The notes below the pieces were generated by a model that ran no database searches, was not told the origin of the DNA, and saw only the letters and a program-made list of their open reading frames with translations. From an uncultured Prevotella sp. (GTDB lineage: Bacteria; Bacteroidota; Bacteroidia; Bacteroidales; Bacteroidaceae), in contig URCI01000027.1 in NCBI GenBank assembly GCA_900546345.1, positions 1 through 36,649 on the forward strand: a stretch of 36,649 bases of DNA. Direction: 5' to 3'. A program made the translations under genes and the position numbers. Below, piece by piece: positions 1 through 7,489 of the stretch; positions within the stretch are counted from its first letter, which is position 1; every line of letters starts with the position of its first letter.

Positions 1-54
1 AAAAGGTGAGATGACCGAAAATTCTCTAGAGAATTTTCGGTCATCTCACCTTTT
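1..54. terminator. 54-bp perfect palindrome, probable bidirectional terminator
   Basis: Positions 1-27 and 28-54 are exact reverse complements with no unpaired loop, centred on TCTAGA. The outer bases are A-rich on the left and T-rich on the right, so either transcript would form a long stem followed by U residues, as in an intrinsic terminator. The stem is much longer than a usual terminator. The element may continue to the left of the window. It could also be a cruciform-forming or dispersed palindromic repeat; sequence alone does not decide. Confidence 0.6.
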
Positions 55-214
55 TCATCCGCTCATCCTTATAAAAAATAGGGTAAAAAACAGTGTTTTG
101 AGCCTATTTTCGGGCTGAAATGAATCCGAAGGAAAAGCTGTGACTTCTGGGTAGAGAAGCAAGATGTTGATAGACAGACAGTTGTGAAGAAATGGCTGCG
201 CAGAAGGGAAATAA

Positions 215-274
215 CGCGAGAAGGCGATATTTGGCGACGAGGACAACCTCGTTTCCAAATACCGCCTTCTCGCG
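215..274. repeat. Large imperfect inverted repeat (28-bp arms)
   Basis: Arms 215-242 and 247-274 pair with 25 of 28 matches around the 4-base loop ACAA. It lies in the gene-free stretch 1-320 downstream of the minus-strand hsp20 gene, beyond a smaller terminator-like hairpin. There is no long T run on either side, so its role is uncertain: backup terminator, mRNA 3'-end stabiliser, or a small palindromic repeat element. Confidence 0.55.
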
Positions 275-283
275 GGCGGAAAA

Positions 284-302
284 CTGTCAGTTTACTTGAC
301 AG
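284..302 (-). terminator. Terminator of hsp20
   Basis: CTGTCA (284-289) and TGACAG (297-302) form a 6-bp stem with a 7-base loop. Read on the minus strand it lies 19 bases after the hsp20 stop codon and is followed by TTTTCC. This is a short but plausible intrinsic terminator. Confidence 0.5.
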
Positions 303-320
303 CTTTCCCCATATAGGCGC

Positions 321-743
321 TTATGCGACCTCAATGTTTTTGGTGATCTCTTCTTTCTCGGTCTTGCGTGGCAGTCCGATACGGAGCACACCGTCCTCTA
401 CTCTTGCCATGATCTTGTCGCGGTCGATGTCGTCGGGCAGTTGCAGGCGCTGCTCATAGTTGCCGTAGGAGAATTCACGGCGCAGATAGCGCACGCTGCC
501 GTTGCCCTCTTGGTTTTCCTCCTTGTGTTCCATCTTGATGAGCAGATAGCCTTCCTTGTCGAGGGTGACGTGGAAATCGTCCTTTGTCATGCCCGGAGCG
601 GCCAGCTCAATCTCGTAACCCGATTGGTTTTCCTTGACGTTGATGGCCGGTGTGGTGGTCTGTGTGCTTGCAGCACGACGATTGTTCATGAGCTCGTTGA
701 GTGCGTTGTCGAGCAGTGTGTAGTGGAATACTGGATATAACAT
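321..743 (-). CDS. Small heat shock protein, Hsp20/alpha-crystallin family
   Basis: A cytoplasmic ATP-independent holdase chaperone of 140 residues, a usual length for bacterial Hsp20. The alpha-crystallin domain spans roughly residues 33-130. It begins near the segment ending ELAAPGMTKDDF and contains the family signature GVLRIGLP. The N-terminal arm (MLYPVFHY) is short and hydrophobic, as in the family. The start is supported by a strong AGGAGGT ribosome site a few bases upstream, which is unusual in Bacteroidota, where Shine-Dalgarno sites are often weak. The gene looks monocistronic, with hairpins on both sides. I see no clear TAnnTTTG box upstream, so an alternative sigma factor or heat-shock control is possible but not shown. 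Confidence 0.93.
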   Translation of the reverse strand: MLYPVFHYTLLDNALNELMNNRRAASTQTTTPAINVKENQSGYEIELAAPGMTKDDFHVTLDKEGYLLIKMEHKEENQEGNGSVRYLRREFSYGNYEQRLQLPDDIDRDKIMARVEDGVLRIGLPRKTEKEEITKNIEVA

Positions 744-838
744 ATAATTACCTCCTAATGAATATGATTTCTAAATGTGAATGAACTTTAATGTTGTTAT
801 TGTTTGCCTATAGCGTTACAATATTCATACCTACACAA

Positions 839-884
839 AAATAGCGACAATCCGTCAGTATTGCGTGACAGATTGTCGCTATTT
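839..884 (-). terminator. Terminator downstream of the BtuB-type receptor
   Basis: Outer arms 839-852 and 871-884 are perfect 14-bp complements, and inner GTCA (854-857) pairs with TGAC (866-869). Read on the minus strand the stem runs into ATTTTTGTG, giving an intrinsic terminator for the receptor gene that ends at 941. It also insulates hsp20 from read-through. Confidence 0.7.
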
Positions 885-899
885 GCTAGAAGGGATGCC

Positions 900-928
900 T
901 GTTTCTCTTTATTTGGTAAAGAGAAACA
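900..928 (-). other. Stem-loop just after the receptor stop codon
   Basis: Arms 900-910 and 918-928 form a perfect 11-bp stem with a 7-base loop. It sits 12 bases past the receptor stop and has no T run on the minus strand, so it is more likely an mRNA 3'-end stabilising hairpin or the first of two tandem stem-loops than a terminator itself. Confidence 0.5.
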
Positions 929-940
929 AGCGAGTGATCC

Positions 941-3010
941 TTACCATTTGAGGTTCACGCCTGCGACGACCCACGTGCCGGGTTGTGGCACATTACCGAT
1001 GTCGACATAGTCGCGGTCCAGGAGATTGTTGCCTTTGACATAGACCGTGTAGTGGGGTGCGGTCCAGGCGAGGTTGGCATCGAGAATGCCATAGCTGCCA
1101 TAGTTGTGGACCTGTCCTTCGAGGTCATTGTAGTGGCCCATGCGGTGCTGGAATCGATAGCTCACATCGAGCGTCAGCTGTCGCCACAGGTTCAGTCCCA
1201 GTGTGGTGACCACTTTGTTTTTGAGATACTCCAGCGCATAGAGGCTGCGGATGCCCTCACCCTCGTGCTGGTCCTGGTTGATGAAGCAGTAGCTCACGTT
1301 CAGCCGTCGCAGCAGATGCTGGTTGGGGAGCAGCTGGCGGAAGTCGAGTTCTGTCATGGCTTCAGCTCCGAGCGCGTTGATCTTGCCGTAGTTGACCGAT
1401 TTCCACACCACACTGCCGTCGCTGTCCTTCGTGCCGTCGTCGATCCAGTCGATGAGGTTGGTGTAGTGGTTGTGGAAGACGCTGGCCTTGGCTGTGATGC
1501 CGTTGGCGGCAAAGCGAAGTCCGCCCTCGACGGCGCGCAGCTCTTCGGGCTTGAGGTTGGGGTCGGCTTTGTGTCCTCCCACGGAATAGAAGAGTTCCGT
1601 GAACGACGGCATGCGCAGTGAACTGTTGTACGAGGCGAAGACGCTCCATCCGCAGCCCAGTCGCACGCTAGCGTCGATACCGGGGTAGACCCGCATGTTC
1701 ATGTCGGCACCACTGTTCTTGGCTGCGACGAGACCTGCCGACACGGTCAGTGGCCCGGCCACCACATTATGTTCGAGGACAAATTGCAGGTTGGTGCGGT
1801 TCATACCTTTGGTATAGTTGACCGTGGTGCCGTGGATGTGCCTGCTGCGGCTGAGCGGATTGCCGAGGTTGGTGCTCACGAGGTCCTCGTTGCGCAGTTC
1901 TGCGCCGAGGGCCGTGCGGCCGAGCCGCCAGTCAAACCACGCGTTGATGTTGGCTCCATAGACGTCAGTGCGGTGATAGTTGAACGGCACTTTCGACACA
2001 TCTCCGCGCAGGAGTTCAAATCGATCGTATTGATGATCCCAGTAGATTGCAGGCTTCAGATGGACCGCTCCTTGCTGTGTCTCGGCCTGCAGTGCCGTGT
2101 AGGTCTTGAAGCTGTGCTCGAACTGGTTGTCATATTTGGGTGAGTAGAACGTAGCGGACCCATAGTTCTTGGCCGAGAGTCCGGCGTGCCAGTTGACGCG
2201 GACATTGTTGTCGAGGTACTGTCCTTGGTAGAACGCCTTACCGGTGTTGTAGTCGGTGTTGAGTTTTCCGGTTTTGCTACGTGTGTAACCGTCGCTGCGC
2301 GTGAATGTCCCGGAGAGCGATTGCCCCCACGTCTTGTTGGCCCATGCCCCTCGTGCACCCATGCTGAGGTAGCCATAGCTGCCGCCTTCGACATGCACGT
2401 CGATGGATGGAGAGAAAGGACGGCGTGTGACGATGTTGATAGCGCCGAGCAGGGAAGAAGTGCCGTAGACGCGCCCTGCCGGTCCTTCGAGCACCTCGAT
2501 GCGCTCGATGTCGCTGATGTCTACGGGGAAATCAAAGGCGTTGTGCCCCGTCTGCGGGTCGCAGATGTTGATGCCATTGAGCAACACGGTGATCTGCTCG
2601 TCGTTTCCGCCCCGGATGCTGACGTCGGTTTGGGCACCGATGGCGCCTCTTTGCCTGACATCCACGCCGACGGCGTATTTGAGCAAATCGTTAACACTTT
2701 GTACCGGCGCCGCCTGGATCTCCTCACGGCTCAGTACAGTTACCATTCTTGCTTGTCGGCTTTGTGCCAGCGGAGCGCGTGTGGCCGTGATGTCGACCTC
2801 GTCGAGTGTCTCACCCTGGCGGATGAGGGAGTCGGGATTGGCCTTGCTCACCTCCGTGCTGATACCTTCTGCCTTGGCATAGGTCAGTGTGGCCACAGAG
2901 AGTGTGCCCACCAGCACTTCGCGTCCCAGACAAGCAAAGAGCGCATAGCCCTTACGCGTGAAATGCGTGAAGAAGAGCGGGCGCTGCTTGTTGAAAACTG
3001 TTTTGAACAT
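941..3010 (-). CDS. TonB-dependent outer-membrane receptor, BtuB/cobalamin type
   Basis: A predicted outer-membrane active transporter of 689 residues. The N-terminus carries a long extended signal peptide (about residues 1-47, with FTRKGYALF and VLVGTLSVATLTYAKA). A TonB-box-like DEVDITATR follows at 71-79. The plug domain shows VSIRGGNDEQITVLLNGI and DIERIEVLEGPAGRVYG. The protein ends in a C-terminal beta strand finishing with Trp, as in outer-membrane barrels. Vitamin B12 specificity is inferred only from resemblance of the plug to BtuB-type (COG4206) receptors; siderophore or another ligand is possible. The start at 3010 is chosen because a TAnnTTTG promoter box lies at 3057-3064, inside the longer open frame. 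The leader of roughly 40 bases is too short for a cobalamin riboswitch. Confidence 0.85.
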   Translation of the reverse strand: MFKTVFNKQRPLFFTHFTRKGYALFACLGREVLVGTLSVATLTYAKAEGISTEVSKANPDSLIRQGETLDEVDITATRAPLAQSRQARMVTVLSREEIQAAPVQSVNDLLKYAVGVDVRQRGAIGAQTDVSIRGGNDEQITVLLNGINICDPQTGHNAFDFPVDISDIERIEVLEGPAGRVYGTSSLLGAINIVTRRPFSPSIDVHVEGGSYGYLSMGARGAWANKTWGQSLSGTFTRSDGYTRSKTGKLNTDYNTGKAFYQGQYLDNNVRVNWHAGLSAKNYGSATFYSPKYDNQFEHSFKTYTALQAETQQGAVHLKPAIYWDHQYDRFELLRGDVSKVPFNYHRTDVYGANINAWFDWRLGRTALGAELRNEDLVSTNLGNPLSRSRHIHGTTVNYTKGMNRTNLQFVLEHNVVAGPLTVSAGLVAAKNSGADMNMRVYPGIDASVRLGCGWSVFASYNSSLRMPSFTELFYSVGGHKADPNLKPEELRAVEGGLRFAANGITAKASVFHNHYTNLIDWIDDGTKDSDGSVVWKSVNYGKINALGAEAMTELDFRQLLPNQHLLRRLNVSYCFINQDQHEGEGIRSLYALEYLKNKVVTTLGLNLWRQLTLDVSYRFQHRMGHYNDLEGQVHNYGSYGILDANLAWTAPHYTVYVKGNNLLDRDYVDIGNVPQPGTWVVAGVNLKW

Positions 3011-3056
3011 AAATAAAAATAATCTTAAAGTCTTGCCTTTTTTAGCAAAACGGCTG

Positions 3057-3064
3057 CAAAGGTA
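3057..3064 (-). promoter_or_regulatory. Promoter -7 box for the BtuB-type receptor
   Basis: TACCTTTG on the minus strand matches the Bacteroidota TAnnTTTG box and lies 46 bases before the chosen ATG. No good TTTG partner is seen at the usual distance; TTTA at 3083-3086 is the nearest. Confidence 0.55.
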
Positions 3065-3127
3065 ATAAAAAAATATGAAAGATAAAGGAAAATACCTTGA
3101 CAAACGGTTGGGAATGCCTTGACATCG

Positions 3128-3159
3128 TTTGGCGGATCGCAGATTTATCGCTATCTTTG
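3128..3159 (+). promoter_or_regulatory. Promoter for the HAD phosphatase gene
   Basis: TTTG (3128-3131), 20 bases, TATCTTTG (3152-3159). This is a full Bacteroidota sigma-ABfr-type promoter 25 bases before the ATG at 3185. Confidence 0.75.
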
Positions 3160-3184
3160 CCCCATCATTTCATTTACTGTTAGG

Positions 3185-3934
3185 ATGGAAAATCATAACG
3201 CTCATATCACTGATCACGATGACAGCAAGTCGGGCTGGGCTCCATCGGTCAGACTGATAGCCTTCGACGCTGATGACACGTTGTGGGACAACCAGGGCCA
3301 TTTCGAAGCCGTGGAACAAGCCTATTGCCGTCTGCTCTCACCCTACGGCACGGCTGAGCAGATCTCAGCAGCGCTCTTTGAGACCGAGACAGCCAACATG
3401 CCGCTGTTGGGCTATGGCTGCAAGGCATTCACGCTGTCGCTGATCGAGAACGCCGTGGCTGTCAGCAAGGGACAGATCAGTGCCCGGCAGTTGCTGGAAG
3501 TGGAACAGCTTGGCAAGTCGCTGCTGACTTTGCCTGCCACACCTTTGCCCGGTGTCGCCGACGCGCTGAGAGCGCTGCGGAAGAGCGGGCGCTACCGTCT
3601 CGTGGTCTTCACCAAAGGCGAACTGCTCGACCAGCAACATAAGGTCGTCCGTTCGGGGCTCAGCGCGTATTTCGATGATGTGGTTGTCGTCTCGGACAAG
3701 ACGCGACACGAGTACCAACGTCTGTGCGACATGTTTGACACCGACGTGAGCCGGCTGCTCATGGTGGGCAACTCGTTTAAGAGCGACATTGCCCCGGTCT
3801 TGCAATTGGGCGGCTATGCCGTGCATATACCTTTCGACAAAGTGTGGCAGCACGAAGTGGTGCAGGAGTATGACCATCCGCGGCTGAGACGGTTGCAAAG
3901 TATCAGCGAACTGCCGTCGTTATTTGCCATTTAA
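3185..3934 (+). CDS. HAD-superfamily hydrolase (phosphatase, COG1011-like)
   Basis: A cytoplasmic phosphohydrolase of 249 residues; substrate unknown. Motif I is FDADDTLW with nucleophile Asp28 and acid/base Asp30. Motif II is in VVFTKGELLDQQ, and the C-terminal metal-binding motif is in MVGNSFKSDIAP. The cap is inserted between motifs I and II, as in HAD subfamily I. The first 20 residues (polar, His/Asp rich) precede the fold and are unusual but in frame. The start at 3185 is chosen because the promoter at 3128-3159 overlaps the longer open frame. It is divergent from the receptor gene. A housecleaning nucleotidase role like YjjG is possible but not shown. Confidence 0.87.
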   Translation: MENHNAHITDHDDSKSGWAPSVRLIAFDADDTLWDNQGHFEAVEQAYCRLLSPYGTAEQISAALFETETANMPLLGYGCKAFTLSLIENAVAVSKGQISARQLLEVEQLGKSLLTLPATPLPGVADALRALRKSGRYRLVVFTKGELLDQQHKVVRSGLSAYFDDVVVVSDKTRHEYQRLCDMFDTDVSRLLMVGNSFKSDIAPVLQLGGYAVHIPFDKVWQHEVVQEYDHPRLRRLQSISELPSLFAI

Positions 3935-3963
3935 GAAGAATACGGGGCTAAATCTATATATTA

Positions 3964-3995
3964 TTTGCTGATGCGCGTTTTTTTTGTTATCTTTG
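3964..3995 (+). promoter_or_regulatory. Promoter of the metF-holB-ricT-gldH operon
   Basis: TTTG (3964-3967), 20 bases, TATCTTTG (3988-3995), 40 bases before the metF ATG. The match to the Bacteroidota promoter consensus is complete. Confidence 0.78.
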
Positions 3996-3996
3996 T

Positions 3997-4012
3997 AGCC
4001 AAAAAGTTGGCT
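3997..4012 (+). promoter_or_regulatory. Hairpin at the 5' end of the metF mRNA
   Basis: AGCCAA and TTGGCT pair as a 6-bp stem with loop AAAG, at or just after the expected transcription start. It could protect the 5' end of the mRNA. It is too small to be a known SAM riboswitch. Confidence 0.4.
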
Positions 4013-4035
4013 CAGCCAGCTATTTCTGACAAAAT

Positions 4036-4992
4036 ATGAACGTCATAGATATTCTAAACGACAATAACCGCCCCAACGGCTTCTCCATAGAGGTGCTGCC
4101 TCCCCTGAAGGGAAACGGCACGGGAGCGCTGTTCCGCAATCTCGACAAGATGTGCGAGATGAAGCCGCTGTATGTCAATATCACCACCCACCACAGCGAA
4201 TATGTCTATCGTGAACTCGAAGGCGGACACTTTGAGCGGCAGTGCATCCGCCGCCGCCCGGGTACCATCGCCATTGCGGCTGCCATACAGAAGCACTATG
4301 GCGTGATGGTCATCCCGCATGTCATCTGCAGTGGAGCCACGGCGGAGGACATCGAATACGAACTCATCGACCTGCAGTTTCTGGACATCAACAACGTGCT
4401 GCTGTTGCGCGGTGACAAGGCAAAGGACGACAAGACCTTCAAACCCGTGCCCGGTGGCTATGCCCACACCACGGACTTGATCGCACAGGTCAACCGCTTC
4501 AATGAGGGGTTCTTTGTTGACGGCACACCGATCAAGCATCCCGGCGTGCCTTTCCATTATGGTGTGGCTGCCTATCCCGAGAAACACGAGGAAGCACCCA
4601 ACATGGACATGGACATGGCCTATCTGAAGCAGAAGCAGGAAATGGGTGCAGACTATGCTGTCACACAGCTTTTCTATGACAACCGCAAATACTTCGATTT
4701 TGTCAAGCGCGCGCGTGCCATGGGCATCACCATCCCCATTGTTCCGGGCATCAAGCCTTTTGCCAAGTGCTCGCAAATCACGATGGTGCCGAAGACTTTC
4801 CATTGTGACATGCCACAGGAACTGGCTGCAGAGGCCGTGAAGTGCAAGAACGATGACGACGCACGGGCACTGGGCATCGAGTGGACGGTCAACCAGTGCC
4901 GCGAGCTCTATGCTGCCGGTGTGAAGGATATCCATTTCTATACGGTGTCGGCGGTGGACAGCGTCGTGGCCGTGACTCAACAGTTGATGTGA
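4036..4992 (+). CDS. metF: 5,10-methylenetetrahydrofolate reductase
   Basis: A cytoplasmic flavoenzyme reducing 5,10-methylene-THF to 5-methyl-THF, the methyl donor for methionine synthesis. At 318 residues it is close to the family length of about 300. It is a TIM barrel with the early catalytic Glu in FSIEVLPP (Glu19), the LLLRGDKA motif with Asp127, and VTQLFYDN with Gln211. These correspond to known FAD- and folate-contacting positions of E. coli MetF. The start has a clear promoter 40 bases upstream. The stop overlaps the holB ATG by one base (TGATG), implying translational coupling. No methionine-related gene is adjacent. Confidence 0.96.
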   Translation: MNVIDILNDNNRPNGFSIEVLPPLKGNGTGALFRNLDKMCEMKPLYVNITTHHSEYVYRELEGGHFERQCIRRRPGTIAIAAAIQKHYGVMVIPHVICSGATAEDIEYELIDLQFLDINNVLLLRGDKAKDDKTFKPVPGGYAHTTDLIAQVNRFNEGFFVDGTPIKHPGVPFHYGVAAYPEKHEEAPNMDMDMAYLKQKQEMGADYAVTQLFYDNRKYFDFVKRARAMGITIPIVPGIKPFAKCSQITMVPKTFHCDMPQELAAEAVKCKNDDDARALGIEWTVNQCRELYAAGVKDIHFYTVSAVDSVVAVTQQLM

Positions 4993-6137
4993 TGCAAAGC
5001 AGTGAGGCGATAGGACAACAGGAGGCGTGGCAGAGACTCATGCAACTCGTGGATGAGAACCGCATTCCCCACGCACTGATGTTTACCGGGCCGCAGGGAT
5101 CCGGCAAGATGGCCTTGGCCCTTGCCTTTGCTTCTTTCCTCTTGGGTGAGCCGTGGAATGGCAAGTCGATGGTGGACAACGAGGCGATGCGGCGCAATGC
5201 CGTGGCGATGCTGGCCAAATGGCAGCACCCTGATCTCCACTTCTCTTTCCCAATCATCAAGCCCAAAGGCACCACCAGCGACCATAAGATGGTGTGTGAC
5301 GATTTTTCGAAGCAATGGCACGAACTGCTGGCCAGAGGTCCTTATTTCACCATGGAACAATGGATGACCCTGATGGGTGCTGAAAACCAGCAGGCCGTGA
5401 TCTTTGAGGCAGAGAGCGACGCGCTGAGCCACCGCCTCTATATGAAACCCTCGCAGGGCGGTTACAAGGTCAGTCTGATCTGGCTGCCGGAACGTATGAA
5501 TCTCACTTGCGCCAACAAGATGCTGAAGCTCTTGGAGGAACCACCACAGAAGACGGTCTTCCTTTTGGTGAGCGAGGAGCCTGGCCGTATGCTCGAAACC
5601 ATCCTCAGCCGCGTGCAGCGCTTTGATGTGCATCGCATTGCCGACGAGGATATCGAGAAAGCTTTGATGGCCCGACGCGGACTGGATGACGAGACCGCAC
5701 GCCGTGTGGCACGCTCGGCAATGGGCAGTTGGCTGCAGGCTTTGCAGGAACTCGATGCCGGCAATGAGAACCGGCAGTTCTTTGATCTCTTTGTCATGCT
5801 GATGAGAAAGTCCTACACACGTGACCTGAGAGAACTGAAAAACTGGAGTGAGGCCATCGCTGGCTTCGGACGGGAAAAGCAGCGCCGCATGCTCGTCTAT
5901 TTCCTCTATCTCGTGCGCGAGAACTTCATGTATAACTTCCGGCAACCCGACCTTAACTATATGACGTCAGAGGAGGAGCATTTCGCACAGAACTTTGCGC
6001 GCTTCATCCATGAGCGCAATGTGGTGGAGATGAGTGAGCTCTTCCAACTGGCTTACCGAAATATTGGGCAAAACGCCAACGCCAAGATCGTGTTTTTCGA
6101 TGTGGCGATGAAAATGATAATTCTATTAAGACGATAG
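4992..6137 (+). CDS. holB: DNA polymerase III delta' subunit (clamp loader)
   Basis: A clamp-loader AAA+ subunit that helps load the sliding clamp at replication. It has 381 residues. The P-loop is GPQGSGKM (residues 33-40), sensor-1 lies in LLEEPPQKTVFLLVSE, and the arginine-finger region is in ETILSRVQRF, where the usual SRC reads SRV. Known delta' proteins normally carry four zinc-binding cysteines shortly after the P-loop; here residues 41-80 (through AVAMLAKWQHPDLHFSFP) contain none. The ATG at 4992 overlaps the metF stop, which fixes the start far inside the longer open frame. ricT follows after 3 bases, a pairing also found in Bacillus (holB-yaaT). Confidence 0.92.
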   Translation: MQSSEAIGQQEAWQRLMQLVDENRIPHALMFTGPQGSGKMALALAFASFLLGEPWNGKSMVDNEAMRRNAVAMLAKWQHPDLHFSFPIIKPKGTTSDHKMVCDDFSKQWHELLARGPYFTMEQWMTLMGAENQQAVIFEAESDALSHRLYMKPSQGGYKVSLIWLPERMNLTCANKMLKLLEEPPQKTVFLLVSEEPGRMLETILSRVQRFDVHRIADEDIEKALMARRGLDDETARRVARSAMGSWLQALQELDAGNENRQFFDLFVMLMRKSYTRDLRELKNWSEAIAGFGREKQRRMLVYFLYLVRENFMYNFRQPDLNYMTSEEEHFAQNFARFIHERNVVEMSELFQLAYRNIGQNANAKIVFFDVAMKMIILLRR

Positions 6138-6140
6138 TTC

Positions 6141-7484
6141 ATGAGAAACTGTGATCATAATATATGTACCGGTTGTGACCGTGGCCTGTGTTGCCGTGGT
6201 GTGAGCCGGCAAGACAAGCAACTCAACACCTATGACTGGCTGGCCGACGTGCCGGGCAATGCCGAGTCGACAGACTTGGTCGAGGTGCAATTCAAGAATA
6301 CCCGCAAGGGCTATTACCACAATGTCAATAACCTCGATTTGCAAAAAGGCGACATCGTTGCCGTGGAGGCAAACCCAGGGCACGACATCGGGGTGGTGAC
6401 ACTGACCGGACGGCTGGTGAAGCTGCAATTGAAAAAGGCCAATCTGAAGTCGGCCGATGAGATACGGCGCATTTACCGCATCGCCAAGCCCGTGGACATG
6501 GACAAATACAAGGAAGCCAAAAGCCGCGAGCATGGCACGATGATTCAGAGCCGGCAGATCGCCAAGGACCTGGGACTGCAGATGAAGATTGGTGACGTGG
6601 AATACCAGGGTGATGGCAACAAGGCCATCTTCTATTATATCGCCGACGAGCGTGTGGACTTCCGAAAGCTGATCAAGGTGCTGGCCGAGACGTTTCATGT
6701 GAGAATAGAGATGAAGCAGATCGGTGCCCGGCAGGAGGCCGGGCGCATCGGTGGAACGGGTCCTTGTGGCCGTGAGCTCTGCTGTGCTACCTGGATGAAA
6801 AATTTCTCGAGCGTGTCGACCAATGCTGCCCGCTACCAGGATATATCGCTCAACCCGCAGAAACTTGCCGGGATGTGTGCTAAGCTCAAGTGCTGCCTCA
6901 ATTACGAGGTGGACGAATATATCGAGGCCGGAAAGAAGTTGCCGCCGAAAGACGCTGTGCTGGAGACGGCAGACGGGGAATATCATCTGTTCAAAACCGA
7001 CATCCTTGCCGGTCTGTGCCAGTACTCCACCGATAAAAATATGGCGGCCAATCTTGAGACGATCACGGCCGAGCGGGCACGCGAGATCATCGCCATGAAC
7101 AAAAAAGGTGAGAAACCGCTGTCACTTCAGGAGGATGACAAGGCCAAGGTCGTGAAGAAACCGATCGATCTGCTGGCCGACACAGATATCAGTCGTTTTG
7201 ACAAGGCAAAGAAAAAAAAGCGGAAGAACAACAAAAACAAGGCTGAGAAACAGGCAACGGGCGGCGAACAGCAGAATGCCAAGCAACCCAAGAATGCCCG
7301 ACCCAACCGGCCGGATAACAAGGGACGCAAGCCCAAGAACGAGCAGCCGCAGGCTGGCGGCAATGCTCAGCCCAAGAACAATCAGGCAAACACTCAGCCA
7401 CAACGTGCCCGCGCGAAAGAATCGACAAGAGAAGGCAACGGCAAGGGCAATGCTCAGCCCACGACACCTTCCACAAATGAATAG
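6141..7484 (+). CDS. ricT: PSP1-domain protein, RicT/YaaT homologue
   Basis: A cytoplasmic protein of 447 residues. In Bacillus, RicT (YaaT) works with RicA and RicF in an Fe-S-containing complex promoting RNase Y processing and phosphorelay; partners in Bacteroidota are unknown. The N-terminus has a cysteine cluster (Cys4, 9, 12, 17, 18). The PSP1 region spans roughly residues 100-190. Family cysteine motifs follow at GPCGRELCC (Cys209, 214, 215) and MCAKLKCCLNYE (Cys246, 251, 252). From about residue 355 the protein ends in a ~90-residue low-complexity tail rich in Lys, Asn, Gln and Pro, longer than in Bacillus RicT and possibly RNA-binding. It is 3 bases after holB and 5 before gldH, so co-transcribed. 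Confidence 0.9.
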   Translation: MRNCDHNICTGCDRGLCCRGVSRQDKQLNTYDWLADVPGNAESTDLVEVQFKNTRKGYYHNVNNLDLQKGDIVAVEANPGHDIGVVTLTGRLVKLQLKKANLKSADEIRRIYRIAKPVDMDKYKEAKSREHGTMIQSRQIAKDLGLQMKIGDVEYQGDGNKAIFYYIADERVDFRKLIKVLAETFHVRIEMKQIGARQEAGRIGGTGPCGRELCCATWMKNFSSVSTNAARYQDISLNPQKLAGMCAKLKCCLNYEVDEYIEAGKKLPPKDAVLETADGEYHLFKTDILAGLCQYSTDKNMAANLETITAERAREIIAMNKKGEKPLSLQEDDKAKVVKKPIDLLADTDISRFDKAKKKKRKNNKNKAEKQATGGEQQNAKQPKNARPNRPDNKGRKPKNEQPQAGGNAQPKNNQANTQPQRARAKESTREGNGKGNAQPTTPSTNE

Positions 7485-7489
7485 CAGCT

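Noticed and set aside
184..459. 91-codon plus-strand frame at the left edge
   Set aside because: It passes through the large hairpin and runs antisense into hsp20; no support as a gene.
3997..4035. SAM riboswitch before metF
   Set aside because: The leader is only about 35-40 bases with a single 6-bp hairpin; no known SAM aptamer fits.
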